Shown: positions 44,103 through 53,062 of the stretch, piece after piece
Layout of the letters: each line of letters starts with the position of its first letter
How positions within the stretch are numbered: the stretch's first letter is position 1
Source: Candidatus Barnesiella excrementavium
Lineage (GTDB): Bacteria > Bacteroidota > Bacteroidia > Bacteroidales > Barnesiellaceae
Direction of reading: 5' to 3'
DNA length: 64,000 nt
NCBI GenBank assembly: GCA_019115485.1
Contig: DXDM01000056.1
Coordinates: forward strand, 1-64,000
The notes under the pieces: model-generated
Database searches by the model: none
Told to the model about the DNA's origin: nothing
The model's input: only the letters and a program-made list of their open reading frames with translations
Position numbers and translations under genes: made by a program

Positions 44103-44134
44103 ATCCATGCCCGTCATGAGTGGCAGGCATGGAT
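44103..44134 (-). terminator. Terminator of leuS
   Basis: ATCCATGCC at 44103-44111 pairs with GGCATGGAT at 44126-44134. On the minus strand it is followed by ATTTTTTG, just after the leuS stop. Confidence 0.8.
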
Positions 44135-44146
44135 TATGTTTTTTCA

Positions 44147-46918
44147 TTATATCACAATATTGACAATCTTGTTGGGTACCACGATAATCTTCTTGGGTGT
44201 CTTGCCTTCGAGCCATCGGGCCGACGATTCATGATTAAGAACCAACTGCTCTATCTCTTCACGCGGAGTCCCTGCCTTGATTTCAAGGCTGAAACGGGCC
44301 TTGCCGTTGAACGAGATGGCATAGGTAACCACATCTTCTTTCAGATACTCTTCGTTCCACTCGGGCCACTGGGCATCGCATACCGTGTGGTCGTGACCCA
44401 ATTCGTGCCACAACTCTTCGCTGATGTGCGGAGCAAAGGGTGCCAACAGAACAACAATCTTCTCGAGCATCTGTTTGTTGCGTGATTTGAGAGCCGTCAG
44501 TTCGTTTACACAAATCATGAAGGCACTTATCGAGGTGTTGTAGGAGAAGTTCTCCACATCCCACGAAATCTTCTTGATAAGTTTGTGTACCGATTTCAAC
44601 TCCTCTTTTGTGGGTTCACCCTCTTTCACAGCCAGACTGTCACCCTGGTAGAAGAGATTCCACAGCTTTTTTAGGAAACGGTGCACACCGTCTATGCCGT
44701 TGGTATCCCACGGTTTGCTCTGTTCGATAGGACCCAGGAACATTTCATACAGACGCAGCGTATCGGCTCCGTATTTCTCGACAATATCATCAGGGTTCAC
44801 CACATTGAACATCGATTTCGACATCTTCTCCACGGCCCAACCGCAGATGTAGCGACCGTCGTCTTCCAAGATGAACTCGGCCGTAGCAAACTCTGGACGC
44901 CATTTTTTGAAAGCTTCTATATCGAGTACATCGTTGCTCACAATGTTTACATCGACATGAATCGGAGTCGTGTCATACTCCTTTTTCTTGTTGAGCGAAA
45001 CAAACGTATTGGTGTCCTTGATACGATAGACAAAGTTGGAACGACCCTGTATCATACCCTGGTTTATCAGTTTCTTGAAGGGTTCGTCCTCGCAAACCAC
45101 CCCTTTATCGAAGAGAAACTTGTTCCAGAAACGGCTGTAAATAAGGTGTCCCGTAGCGTGTTCGGTACCTCCTATGTAGAGGTCGACATTGCGCCAATAC
45201 TCGTCGTTCTCCTTCGATACCAAAGCCTTGTCGTTGTGGGGATCCATATAACGCAAGTAGTAGGCCGACGACCCTGCAAAACCGGGCATCGTGCACAGTT
45301 CCAACGGATAGTGATCTTCCGTCTCCCAGTTCTTGGCGCGACCCAGCGGAGGTTCGCCGCTCTCGGTAGGCAGGAACTTGTCTACCTCGGGCAACTTCAA
45401 CGGCAACTTGCTCTCGTCGAGCATATAGGGCATTCCATCTTTATAATAGACGGGGAAGGGTTCGCCCCAGTAACGCTGGCGGCTGAATATGGCATCGCGC
45501 AGACGGTAGTTCACCTTTACACGACCTATGCCCTTCTCCTTGATAAATTTCTTGGTAGCAGCGATAGCCTCCTTAACCTCCATACCGTTCAGGTCGAGAC
45601 CGTTTCCACACGAATTAATCATCTTACCCTCCTTGGCGTCGAAGCTCTCCTCCGATACATCGCAACCCTCGATCAAAGGAATGATGGGCAGATTGAAATG
45701 TTTGGCAAAGGCATAGTCGCGACTGTCGTGAGCCGGTACGGCCATGATGGCACCCGTACCGTAACCGGCCAGTACATAATCACTCACATAGATAGGAATG
45801 TGCTTATTGTTCAACGGATTGATGGCATAGGCCCCGGTAAACACACCCGTCACGCTGCGATCCATGAGGCGCTCGCGCTCGGTACGGTGCTTGATACTGT
45901 CGAGGTATTGGTCGACGGCCTCTCTCTGTTCGGGAGTTACTACCTGATTCACATATTCGCTCTCGGGAGCCAAAACCATGAAGGTAACTCCAAATACAGT
46001 ATCGGCACGGGTTGTAAAGATGGTAAATTCGACATCCGAATCAACCACCTTGAACTGCATCTCGGCACCTTCCGAACGGCCTATCCAGTTCTTCTGCGTC
46101 TCTTTGAGTGAATCGGTCCAGTCAATTTTATCGAGTCCGTCGAGCAGACGTTGGGCATAGGCCGATACCCGAAGGCACCATTGGCGCATCACCTTTTGCT
46201 CCACAGGATAACCGCCGCGTATCGATACCCCTTCACTCACCTCGTCATTGGCCAACACTGTACCCAACTTCGGACACCAGTTTACCATCGTGTCGCCCAG
46301 GTAAGCGATGCGGTAGTTCATCAACACCGTCTGTTGCTCCTTTTCGCTCTTGGCCTTCCATTCGTCGGCCGTGAACGAAAGCTCTTCGCTACAAGCGGCA
46401 TTCAACCCTTCGGTACCTTTCGTCTCAAAAGCCTTTACCAACTCTTCGACAGGACGAGCCTGCTGCTTGTCGTTGTCGTAGTAGCTGTTGAACATCTGGA
46501 TAAAGGCCCATTGCGTCCATTTGTAATAGTTGGGATCGCAGGTGCGTATCTCGCGACTCCAATCGTAGCAGAAACCTATCTTGTCCAACTGCTCGCGATA
46601 ACGGTTGATATTCTTTTCGGTCGTGATGGCCGGGTGCTGACCCGTCTGTATGGCATATTGTTCGGCCGGAAGTCCGTAAGCGTCGTAACCCATGGGGTGA
46701 AGCACGTTGAATCCTTTCAGACGCTTGTAGCGGGAATAGATGTCAGAAGCGATATACCCCAGCGGGTGACCTACGTGCAGACCTGCGCCCGAAGGGTAGG
46801 GGAACATGTCCAATACGTAGTACTTGGGTTTCTCCTTGTTCTCGGTCACCTGGTAGATGTGATTCTCTTTCCAGTACTTCTGCCACTTTTTCTCTATTTC
46901 TTTGAAATTATATTCCAT
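44147..46918 (-). CDS. leuS: Leucyl-tRNA synthetase
   Basis: A class I synthetase that charges tRNA-Leu. The 923-residue protein has [16 protein letters not shown] (HIGH motif) near residue 42 and the CP1 editing domain with TFMVLAPES and [12 protein letters not shown]. The catalytic loop is [18 protein letters not shown] (KMSKS). A C-terminal anticodon-binding helical domain follows. It is about 60 residues longer than E. coli LeuRS, mainly through an insertion near residues 165-215, usual in Bacteroidota. The frame allows a start at 46927, but the ATG at 46918 ([13 protein letters not shown]) is the family start. It follows nadA by 42 nt. Confidence 0.96.
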   Translation of the reverse strand: MEYNFKEIEKKWQKYWKENHIYQVTENKEKPKYYVLDMFPYPSGAGLHVGHPLGYIASDIYSRYKRLKGFNVLHPMGYDAYGLPAEQYAIQTGQHPAITTEKNINRYREQLDKIGFCYDWSREIRTCDPNYYKWTQWAFIQMFNSYYDNDKQQARPVEELVKAFETKGTEGLNAACSEELSFTADEWKAKSEKEQQTVLMNYRIAYLGDTMVNWCPKLGTVLANDEVSEGVSIRGGYPVEQKVMRQWCLRVSAYAQRLLDGLDKIDWTDSLKETQKNWIGRSEGAEMQFKVVDSDVEFTIFTTRADTVFGVTFMVLAPESEYVNQVVTPEQREAVDQYLDSIKHRTERERLMDRSVTGVFTGAYAINPLNNKHIPIYVSDYVLAGYGTGAIMAVPAHDSRDYAFAKHFNLPIIPLIEGCDVSEESFDAKEGKMINSCGNGLDLNGMEVKEAIAATKKFIKEKGIGRVKVNYRLRDAIFSRQRYWGEPFPVYYKDGMPYMLDESKLPLKLPEVDKFLPTESGEPPLGRAKNWETEDHYPLELCTMPGFAGSSAYYLRYMDPHNDKALVSKENDEYWRNVDLYIGGTEHATGHLIYSRFWNKFLFDKGVVCEDEPFKKLINQGMIQGRSNFVYRIKDTNTFVSLNKKKEYDTTPIHVDVNIVSNDVLDIEAFKKWRPEFATAEFILEDDGRYICGWAVEKMSKSMFNVVNPDDIVEKYGADTLRLYEMFLGPIEQSKPWDTNGIDGVHRFLKKLWNLFYQGDSLAVKEGEPTKEELKSVHKLIKKISWDVENFSYNTSISAFMICVNELTALKSRNKQMLEKIVVLLAPFAPHISEELWHELGHDHTVCDAQWPEWNEEYLKEDVVTYAISFNGKARFSLEIKAGTPREEIEQLVLNHESSARWLEGKTPKKIIVVPNKIVNIVI

Positions 46919-46960
46919 GATGAACAATATGATAGTTGATATATTTTATTTACTCATCTC

Positions 46961-47950
46961 TTAAATTCCCAGCGAAGCCGATATGTCGAGCATGCGTCGT
47001 ATGGGTTTGATAGCCTCCCGGGCTATGGCTTCGTCGACTACAATCTCGGGCAACTCGTATTTGAGGGTGTTGTACAACTTCTTCATCGTGTTCAACCGCA
47101 TGAAGTTGCATTCGCTGCAACCGCAGGTGCTGTCGTCGGGAGGTGCCGGAATAAACTCCTTGTCGGGGTTGTTTTTCTTCATCTCGTGCAAAATACCCGA
47201 TTCGGTAGCCACAATGAAACGTTTGCAATCCGACTGGGTGGCAAAGCGCAACAGGGCTGCCGTCGAACCCACCTTGTCGGCAACGAGCAGAATATCGCGC
47301 TTGCATTCGGGGTGAGCCAGCAACAGAGCATCGGGATACTGTTTTTTCAAGGCTACGATCTTCTCGAGCGAGAATTGCGAGTGCACATGGCAGGCACCGT
47401 CCCACAACAACATGTGACGACCCGTCACACCGTTAATGTAATTTCCCAGGTTCTTGTCGGGACCGAATATGAGCTTTTCATCGGCCGGGAAGCTCTCGAC
47501 AATCTGTTTGGCGTTCGACGAAGTGACTACCACATCGGTGTGAGCCTTCACGGCTGCCGAAGTGTTCACATAGGAGATTACCTTGTAGCCGGGGTGCTGT
47601 TTCACAAACTCGGCAAAGGCATCGGCCGGACAACTGTCGGCCAACGAGCAACCGGCATTCAAATCGGGTATCAACACCTTCTTGTCGGGACAGATAATCT
47701 TGGCCGTCTCGCCCATGAAGTGTACACCGCAAAGAACCAGTATCGAGGCATCGGTCTTGGCCGCCCACTGCGCCAGCGCCAGCGAATCGCCTACGTAGTC
47801 GGCAATATCCTGTATCTCGCCCGACTGATAGTAGTGAGCCAGCACGACGGCATTCTTCTCCCGTTTCATCTTCTCGATTTCGGCTACCACATCTACCCCC
47901 TCGGGAACGGGCATATCCACATAACCTTTTGAGATATCTACATCGAACAT
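46961..47950 (-). CDS. nadA: Quinolinate synthase A
   Basis: A [4Fe-4S] enzyme that condenses iminoaspartate (from NadB) with dihydroxyacetone phosphate to quinolinate. The 329-residue protein has VVLAHYYQSGEIQDIADYVGD, the first cluster cysteine in DLNAGCSLADSCPAD, HVHSQFSLEKI, the second Cys in LAHPECKRDI and the third in CGCSECNFMRLN. Its partner nadB is encoded about 25 kb away at 21.7 kb. It lies upstream of leuS and next to the AT-rich region that looks like the replication origin. Confidence 0.95.
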   Translation of the reverse strand: MFDVDISKGYVDMPVPEGVDVVAEIEKMKREKNAVVLAHYYQSGEIQDIADYVGDSLALAQWAAKTDASILVLCGVHFMGETAKIICPDKKVLIPDLNAGCSLADSCPADAFAEFVKQHPGYKVISYVNTSAAVKAHTDVVVTSSNAKQIVESFPADEKLIFGPDKNLGNYINGVTGRHMLLWDGACHVHSQFSLEKIVALKKQYPDALLLAHPECKRDILLVADKVGSTAALLRFATQSDCKRFIVATESGILHEMKKNNPDKEFIPAPPDDSTCGCSECNFMRLNTMKKLYNTLKYELPEIVVDEAIAREAIKPIRRMLDISASLGI

Positions 47951-48328
47951 ATATATATTCCTTTTTATTTTTTAATTTAAAATCTTTATTGTTGATGATA
48001 ATAGGCTGTTGATAGCAAGGATAACTTCTTGTTAAAAGTATTGCTTTTTATCTTATCAACCTTTTGTTCGGGGTTATCGAGGTGTTGTCAACGACATTAT
48101 ATTTTTATAATGAGTAGCTTAACCTCCCTATCAACGCCCTGTTTACAAACTGCAAAGTTAATAACTTTATTCTATTTGCATGATTGATAAATAGATATTT
48201 TAAGGTGGATACATCAACTAAAAACTCGTGGCTTTATTATTTGCATTTTGAAGATAAGGGGTTGTATAAAGATAATATTTTGATTTCAAAATTTTGAATG
48301 CCTTTTTATCACTTCTTTTTGTAACCTA

Positions 48329-48359
48329 TTATCCACATTTGTCCACATACTTATTCACG
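48329..48359 (+). promoter_or_regulatory. Tandem DnaA-box cluster
   Basis: Three 9-mers in the same orientation with 10- and 12-nt spacing: TTATCCACA, TTGTCCACA, TTATTCACG. The first is the canonical DnaA box; the others differ by one or two bases. Confidence 0.65.
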
Positions 48360-48417
48360 GTGTTGTTTACAGAGCAGGGGAGGGACAATATGAATTGTCT
48401 CTGTCGGTTGTATGTAT

Positions 48418-48425
48418 TATCTTTG
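48418..48425 (+). promoter_or_regulatory. Promoter -7 element for TrmH-like gene
   Basis: TATCTTTG fits TAnnTTTG and lies 26 nt before the ATG at 48451. Confidence 0.55.
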
Positions 48426-48450
48426 TCGTTACTTGTAAAGACAGTTGTTT

Positions 48451-48981
48451 ATGAAGAAAAAGAGTATTCTCGACTTGCACCGTATTTCGCAGGAGGAGTT
48501 TAAACATCTCGAAAAGATACCGTTGGTAGTTGTGCTGGACAATGTGCGCAGCCTGAACAATATCGGGTCGGTATTCCGCACGGCCGATGCCTTCAAGGTC
48601 GACTGTATATACCTGTGCGGCATTACGGCTACACCGCCTCATACCGATATACACAAGACTGCCTTGGGAGCCGAGGATAGTGTAGACTGGATTTATGAGC
48701 CAGATACCTGTACCGTTGTTGATAAGTTGTTGGCTGCCGGTTACGAGGTCTATGCCATCGAGCAGGTAGAGGGGAGTATCAGCCTCACTGACATAGAGTT
48801 GGACAAACACAAGCGTTATGCCGTCATCTTGGGTAACGAGGTGAAGGGAGTTCAACAGTCGGTGGTTGACAAGTGTACGGGAAGCATCGAGATACCCCAA
48901 TTCGGAACCAAGCACTCGTTGAATGTATCGGTGACTGCCGGTTTGGTAATCTGGGATTTTTTCAAACAGTTGGGATTATAG
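48451..48981 (+). CDS. TrmH (SpoU) family RNA 2'-O-methyltransferase
   Basis: A 176-residue SPOUT methyltransferase. Motif 1 is VVLDNVRSLNNIGSVFRTADAF, motif 2 YAVILGNEVKGV and motif 3 IEIPQFGTKHSLNVSVTAGLVI, the trefoil-knot SAM and RNA 2'-O-ribose methylation site. It lacks the N-terminal substrate-binding domain of RlmB-type enzymes, so tRNA or rRNA specificity cannot be read. The frame begins at a TTG at 48445; the ATG at 48451 is preferred. It lies between the two AT-rich origin-like segments and overlaps the end of the converging DUF4294 gene by 6 nt. Confidence 0.9.
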   Translation: MKKKSILDLHRISQEEFKHLEKIPLVVVLDNVRSLNNIGSVFRTADAFKVDCIYLCGITATPPHTDIHKTALGAEDSVDWIYEPDTCTVVDKLLAAGYEVYAIEQVEGSISLTDIELDKHKRYAVILGNEVKGVQQSVVDKCTGSIEIPQFGTKHSLNVSVTAGLVIWDFFKQLGL

Positions 48982-49578
48982 CGAACCTTGTTCGACCAGA
49001 ATGCAGATGCGTTCGATGGTCTTGTCTTTACCTTCGGGTTGCCAGTCGGTTTTGAGCGAAGCGCCGAACATCTTGCCGAAGAACTGCCAGAAGTTGGCTC
49101 TGAAACTGCCCAGAAATGCCTTTATCAACTCATAGGAAGACTGGTTACACTCTCTGTTAATCAATTTGATGAGCATCTTTCCCTGCGACAGGGTAAACTT
49201 TTTCAACACCGGTTTATATTGTTGGAAAACCTCTTTCTCCATGCGTTTCATATGTTCTTCGCGGGCTTCATCGTCGGGCAGAGTCTCCATATATTCATAA
49301 GTCTCTATGAAGATCGAGTAGATCAGTTTGGCGTAGGGTAGGGTCTTTTTCACATCGCGCACCGTCTTCCAGTAAAATTTTTCCTCTTTTTTGTTTTTGA
49401 ATTTTTCGGGCGGGAATACATAGAAGGTTCGCAGACCTATCATCGGTACCGTGTCGTTGTCGATGATGACTCGGTAAAAATGTTTATAGGCCGGGTGTTC
49501 TTCCTGGAATACCTGAGCCCGCAGACCCGGAACTATCAGAAAGAGAAAAAGAAACAATATGGATAATCCTCTCTTCAT
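48976..49578 (-). CDS. DUF4294 domain protein, exported
   Basis: A 200-residue protein with a signal peptide (MKRGLSILFLFLFLIVPGLRAQ) followed by a DUF4294-like body: YRVIIDNDTVPMIGLRTFYVF, YWKTVRDVKKTLPYAKLIYS, QGKMLIKLINRECNQSSYELIKAF and FRANFWQFFGKMFGASLKT. The family is restricted to Bacteroidota and has no assigned function; a periplasmic location is inferred from the signal. The frame is open to 49644 but the signal peptide fixes the start at 49578. A TACATTTG element at 49585-49592 immediately upstream would leave almost no leader. Confidence 0.88.
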   Translation of the reverse strand: MKRGLSILFLFLFLIVPGLRAQVFQEEHPAYKHFYRVIIDNDTVPMIGLRTFYVFPPEKFKNKKEEKFYWKTVRDVKKTLPYAKLIYSIFIETYEYMETLPDDEAREEHMKRMEKEVFQQYKPVLKKFTLSQGKMLIKLINRECNQSSYELIKAFLGSFRANFWQFFGKMFGASLKTDWQPEGKDKTIERICILVEQGSL

Positions 49579-49782
49579 CGGGTACAAATGTAAACCATTC
49601 GATTTTTCGATGACTATTTTTTTTACAATAATTATAATATTCACCGCTGTGAATAGCTTGTGTCGATAAGTTGTGTACAGCTGGTGAATAGAGTGGTTTA
49701 TTTTATGTGAATATTTTGGTAATCAGTAATATATGATTTGTTGATAAATGTAGATTCATTTTCATTTTTCAGGTTGAAATCT

Positions 49783-49791
49783 TGTGGATAA
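49783..49791 (-). promoter_or_regulatory. DnaA box
   Basis: TGTGGATAA is the exact complement of the canonical DnaA box TTATCCACA, in a very AT-rich intergenic stretch. Confidence 0.6.
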
Positions 49792-49911
49792 GCTATTCAT
49801 ATCTCAAAAATGGGGTTGTTCTTTTCATCTGTACATTCGCATGGTTGACAAACTATTGATAAGTAGGTTTATTTGAAAGTGTATATATTTGTTTATCAAT
49901 AGAATACAGAT

Positions 49912-49920
49912 TTATACACA
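49912..49920 (+). promoter_or_regulatory. DnaA box
   Basis: TTATACACA matches the TTATNCACA consensus exactly. Confidence 0.55.
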
Positions 49921-49982
49921 GGCTGTTTATAAATGGAAGATATATCCGTTTCACACCGTTGCGTGAAATCGTGTGGTCCATA

Positions 49983-50026
49983 TAAAAAAAAGTAGTCTTA
50001 AACTCTCCTTGCAGTTTAAGACTACT
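49983..50026 (-). terminator. Terminator of the SPFH/YidD operon
   Basis: AGTAGTCTTAAACT at 49991-50004 pairs perfectly with 50013-50026 over an 8-nt loop. On the minus strand it runs into eight or more T residues, 25 nt after the zinc-ribbon gene stop. Confidence 0.88.
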
Positions 50027-50050
50027 GGTCATGGTATGGGAATCTGTCGC

Positions 50051-50638
50051 TTAAATCAGTTGAGGCGAGGGAGTCTCGGTTTGAGCGTGAAATTCATCTA
50101 CATCGTAAGGCGATATTTGATGGGCCAAAGCCTCTTCGATCAATTCGTGGTAATTGGGTTTGGTATTCAAATATTTTCTTTCGAAGTAGTCGTATTTGAT
50201 GTAAGCCAGGAAATAATAGAATATGGCTTGCGGGTCAATCATGATGGCCGCATTGAGATATTCTATCATCTTGTCAATATCGGCACGCGGAGTCACAAAA
50301 GGTTTCTTTCCCTTTAACAGGGCCATGGCAGCCAGGTAGAAGGGTTCGGGGTTCTCAAAGTTATCCTCCATGGCCTTTTCAAAGGCAGGCAAAGCCTTGT
50401 CGTAGAGTTTCAGTTTGAGGTAACAGATACCGATCGACAGGTTGATATCCCGGTTATCGGGATTGTTTTCAAGCGTTTTCCGGTATGAATTGGCATATTT
50501 GTTCAGTTGCAAGGTTGACAAAGATGCTGCCGACTTCATAGAGGTGATGATGATGGGACTGCCACAATGCTCACACTCTTTATCTTTTGCTGCTACGGGA
50601 GCCCCGCAGTTGGGACATAACAAGCTGATTACTTCCAT
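50051..50638 (-). CDS. Zinc-ribbon protein with TPR-like helices
   Basis: A 195-residue protein. Residues 8-27 form a zinc ribbon (CPNCGAPVAAKDKECEHCGS). After a linker come TPR-like helical pairs: NKYANSYRKTLENNPDN, DINLSIGICYLKLKLYDKAL, AFEKAMEDNFENPEPFYLAA and MIEYLNAAIMIDPQAIFYYF. It is probably a cytoplasmic scaffold; no enzymatic motif is visible. It is the last gene of a five-gene minus-strand operon, 4 nt after the four-helix membrane protein, and is followed by a strong terminator. Confidence 0.8.
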   Translation of the reverse strand: MEVISLLCPNCGAPVAAKDKECEHCGSPIIITSMKSAASLSTLQLNKYANSYRKTLENNPDNRDINLSIGICYLKLKLYDKALPAFEKAMEDNFENPEPFYLAAMALLKGKKPFVTPRADIDKMIEYLNAAIMIDPQAIFYYFLAYIKYDYFERKYLNTKPNYHELIEEALAHQISPYDVDEFHAQTETPSPQLI

Positions 50639-50642
50639 AAGT

Positions 50643-51377
50643 TTATTTCTTTGAGTGGTTAGAGAGATAATTCAGTTGGTTGAGATATTGTTTCACTTGG
50701 TTTTCCATACTTTTTTTCAACTTTGCCAACTCTTCTTCGCCGAGGTTGTCGCCGATTTCCATGTCGTTCATCTCGTTGATGATGTTTTTTAAGAGAGATT
50801 GACCGTTGGCACTTTCGATGCTGTATGGGGGCAGATATTTGATTTTTTTGATCAGCAGGTCAAACTCTTTCCATACCGAGGTAAAATCGACGGGGGCCGT
50901 ACTCAGTGCATTTGACAGTCGATTGATGGATAAATTCAATCGGTCTACCACGTCGTTTATCGAGTAGAGTCGCTGTTGTTGGGCATTCATCTCTTTTTGA
51001 TAGGACTTGTCGGTATCTTTTACCAAGGCGGCAACCACCACCCAGAGGAAGAGAAGCACGATGTGCACCGACAGGTATATGTTGTAAGAGACGAAATTGC
51101 GGAGAAGCAGGGAATACAACAGCAGCCAGATGATACCGGCTATCAGGTAGTAGGAGAGGGTTATCCACAACGAAGACGTGAAAGCTACCGATGTATTTTC
51201 CTTTTTACCGACCGAGTAGAGATAGAGGAAGAAGAAAGACTCTACGACCAGCACGGTGTAGACCAGGTTGGTGTAGAACAAGGCACCTGCACCCTCGGGT
51301 TTGAAAAGGAAAAACAGTGCAACGACTATGATAGCCCCGATAACGGGCAATATGATATTTTTGACAGTCAGTTTCAT
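50643..51377 (-). CDS. Four-helix membrane protein with cytoplasmic tail
   Basis: A 244-residue protein I do not recognise. Four hydrophobic helices are clear at about residues 8-25, 33-55, 68-90 and 98-117, followed by a ~125-residue hydrophilic helical tail with coiled-coil character (DVVDRLNLSINRLSNAL near the start, KLKKSMENQVKQYLNQLNYL at the end). It sits between the SPFH-GYF gene (19 nt upstream) and the zinc-ribbon gene (4 nt downstream), so it could be the membrane partner of the SPFH protein. That is inference from position. Confidence 0.72.
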   Translation of the reverse strand: MKLTVKNIILPVIGAIIVVALFFLFKPEGAGALFYTNLVYTVLVVESFFFLYLYSVGKKENTSVAFTSSLWITLSYYLIAGIIWLLLYSLLLRNFVSYNIYLSVHIVLLFLWVVVAALVKDTDKSYQKEMNAQQQRLYSINDVVDRLNLSINRLSNALSTAPVDFTSVWKEFDLLIKKIKYLPPYSIESANGQSLLKNIINEMNDMEIGDNLGEEELAKLKKSMENQVKQYLNQLNYLSNHSKK

Positions 51378-51396
51378 AACACTCTCTTTTTAATTG

Positions 51397-52578
51397 TTAT
51401 TGGGCAAAGGGAGGGGGAGGCGGCGGGGTTGCACCGAACAGCGCTTTCAGCTCGGGACAATCGCCTGCTTTGCTCCATTGCGGCATGCCGTTTTTCCACA
51501 CGTAAGTCTCGCGGGTCACACTACCCTGGGCAACCATGTTCTGCAAGGCACTCATGCCGACAGGACCCTGTTGCACCCCGTTTATAATCACGTGGTAGGC
51601 TGTTTCGACAGGAGGGGGAGGAGGAGTCTGCGCACCCATCGTTTGTCCCGAGATGTTGTTCATCTGCTGGCCGAATGAGGCACCTATGCCGGCACCCATG
51701 CCCAGACCTATGCCGGCGCCCATGAATGCGCTTTGGGCACTGCCTTCGTTCCCGGCAGCCGTCTCCATCACGTCGAACTGGCGTTCCTGCTGGTAGGTAT
51801 AGCCCTCGATATTTCGACGCATGGCGCGGCTTTGGGCCGACAGCACTTCTTGCACGTTGGGATCGTCGTCCTTGTAGTTGATGTTGGCTATGTTGAAATT
51901 TTCGAGGCTTAACCCGTATTGCTTGAATTCCTGGGCGAGAATGTCGTGCAGGTATTTCGATATTTCCGACGAATACTGGGGCAGGTCGATCAGAGAGATC
52001 TGTTTCTCGCGCGAGAACTTTCCGAAGCACCCGTTCAACTCCTGTGCAATCATCGATTTGAACTGCTCTATGATACTTTTGGTATCGAATATGTGCAAGG
52101 TACCCACCAGCTCGCCCAGCAGCATGGCCGAGTCGCTCACCCTGATACCGTACTCTCCGAAAGCCCTCATGGGGATAGGTACCCGGTATAAGGGGTCGTG
52201 TACGGTTACGGGAGCCGGGGTTCCGAACTTCAAGTTACGACGCACGGTCTTGCTCACATACCACACTTCGGCCGTGAAGGGCGTGCGTCCCCCGAAAGGA
52301 AGGTTAATCAATTTCTGCAAGACCGGTATGTTGTTGGCCGACAGGGTGTGTGTGCCCGGTCCGAAAATATCGCACACAGCACCTCCCCGTACAAATACGG
52401 CTTCTTGGCTTTGATTGACAATGAGTTGCGATGCTGTCGACAAATTTTCGTACGGAAATTTCCAGACGATTTCATCGGGTAATCCGTTGTATTTGATGAC
52501 GTCGATCAAGCCTTTGCGTTCAGCACCTTGACCGTCATAGGTTTCGCCATCGGTTCTGTTTTTACTGAAAAAGCCCAT
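51397..52578 (-). CDS. SPFH-domain protein with C-terminal GYF_2 domain
   Basis: A 393-residue protein. Residues about 20-270 are an SPFH/Band-7 domain of the YdjI or 'virion core protein' type: GLIDVIKYNGLPDEIVWKFP, LIVNQSQEAVFVRGGAVCD, FGPGTHTLSANNIPVL and LAQEFKQYGLSLENFNIANI. A Gly/Ala/Met-rich linker (GAGIGLGMGAGIGASFG) and a proline run follow, then a GYF_2 domain at about residues 330-385 (YHVIINGVQQGPVGMSAL, TYVWKNGMPQWSKA) and a proline-rich end. There is no membrane helix. Such proteins assemble at membranes; GYF domains bind proline-rich peptides. It is third in the operon, 16 nt after the YidD-like gene. Confidence 0.87.
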   Translation of the reverse strand: MGFFSKNRTDGETYDGQGAERKGLIDVIKYNGLPDEIVWKFPYENLSTASQLIVNQSQEAVFVRGGAVCDIFGPGTHTLSANNIPVLQKLINLPFGGRTPFTAEVWYVSKTVRRNLKFGTPAPVTVHDPLYRVPIPMRAFGEYGIRVSDSAMLLGELVGTLHIFDTKSIIEQFKSMIAQELNGCFGKFSREKQISLIDLPQYSSEISKYLHDILAQEFKQYGLSLENFNIANINYKDDDPNVQEVLSAQSRAMRRNIEGYTYQQERQFDVMETAAGNEGSAQSAFMGAGIGLGMGAGIGASFGQQMNNISGQTMGAQTPPPPPVETAYHVIINGVQQGPVGMSALQNMVAQGSVTRETYVWKNGMPQWSKAGDCPELKALFGATPPPPPPFAQ

Positions 52579-52594
52579 TTTCTTGATATTCTAT

Positions 52595-53062
52595 TTAAGG
52601 ATTATCTATTTTATATTCAATGCCTCGACACGTAACGAAAAGTCGGCGTATAATTTTCAGGCCCCCTTTTATCACGTCATATTTCTGTATCGACGCAATG
52701 GCATACTCCGAGCAGGTAGGTTTGCAAATACATTTGCGTCTTGTGCTTTCAGGTGCATAGTGCTGATACAGTTCGATGGCCGATATGCATATCTTTTTCC
52801 GTCCGAGTACCAGCACGAGAAACCAGTAAAAAAGGTGTTGATAAATCAGCGTATCGGCGATTCCAAGGTCTGTATTCGTGTTGTCGGTTGTGAAAAAATA
52901 GAAGAGCAGACTACCACAAGCACTTATACCACCTATGACAAACTCTGTCAATATCAACTTTTCGATTACCGAAAGAAAAGTAATAGGAGGTCTGTATAGA
53001 GGCCGCCTATTACAATATTCCCATAGTTCCTCTTGTTCTTTTTTCTTTAAGAGGTTATCCAT
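52595..53062 (-). CDS. yidD: YidD-domain protein with N-terminal extension
   Basis: A 155-residue protein whose C-terminal ~65 residues match YidD, the membrane protein insertion efficiency factor: AIELYQHYAPESTRRKCICK, PTCSEYAIASIQKYDVIKGG and IIRRLFVTCRG, with the conserved CxPTCSxYA core. Ordinary YidD is about 80 residues and lies next to rnpA and yidC; here it has an extra 85-residue N-terminus with one or two membrane segments (TEFVIGGISACGSLLFYFF) and lies in an SPFH operon. This may be a second, specialised copy. The ATG overlaps the previous stop (ATGA). The frame is open to 53143. Confidence 0.8.
   Translation of the reverse strand: MDNLLKKKEQEELWEYCNRRPLYRPPITFLSVIEKLILTEFVIGGISACGSLLFYFFTTDNTNTDLGIADTLIYQHLFYWFLVLVLGRKKICISAIELYQHYAPESTRRKCICKPTCSEYAIASIQKYDVIKGGLKIIRRLFVTCRGIEYKIDNP

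Larger units (their letters stand above)
47951..48450. other. Putative replication origin, left AT-rich segment
   Basis: A 500-nt stretch without a convincing gene, very AT-rich. It carries a tandem cluster of DnaA-box-like 9-mers: TTATCCACA at 48329-48337 (perfect), TTGTCCACA at 48339-48347 and TTATTCACG at 48351-48359. Related TTATCAAC/GTTGATA motifs lie near 48007, 48053 and 48128. The + strand changes from C-richer to G-richer across this part of the window. A possible minus-strand -7 element for nadA is TAACTTTG at 48153-48160. That this is oriC is inference. Confidence 0.6.
49579..50050. other. Putative replication origin, right AT-rich segment
   Basis: No gene. A very AT-rich stretch with DnaA-box-like 9-mers in both orientations: TGTGGATAA at 49783-49791 and TTATACACA at 49912-49920 are exact matches to TTATNCACA, and TGTCGATAA at 49661-49669 differs by one base. 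TGTTGATAA at 49739-49747 and several GTGAATA motifs are further variants. The segment ends in the terminator of the downstream minus-strand operon. Together with 47951-48450 it brackets two small genes and could be half of a split origin. Confidence 0.55.

Noticed and set aside
44681-46111. 476-codon plus-strand frame opposite leuS
   Set aside because: Antisense shadow of the leuS coding region.
48294-48503. 69-codon plus-strand frame across the DnaA-box cluster
   Set aside because: It runs through the DnaA boxes and into the trmH-like gene in another frame, with no protein features.
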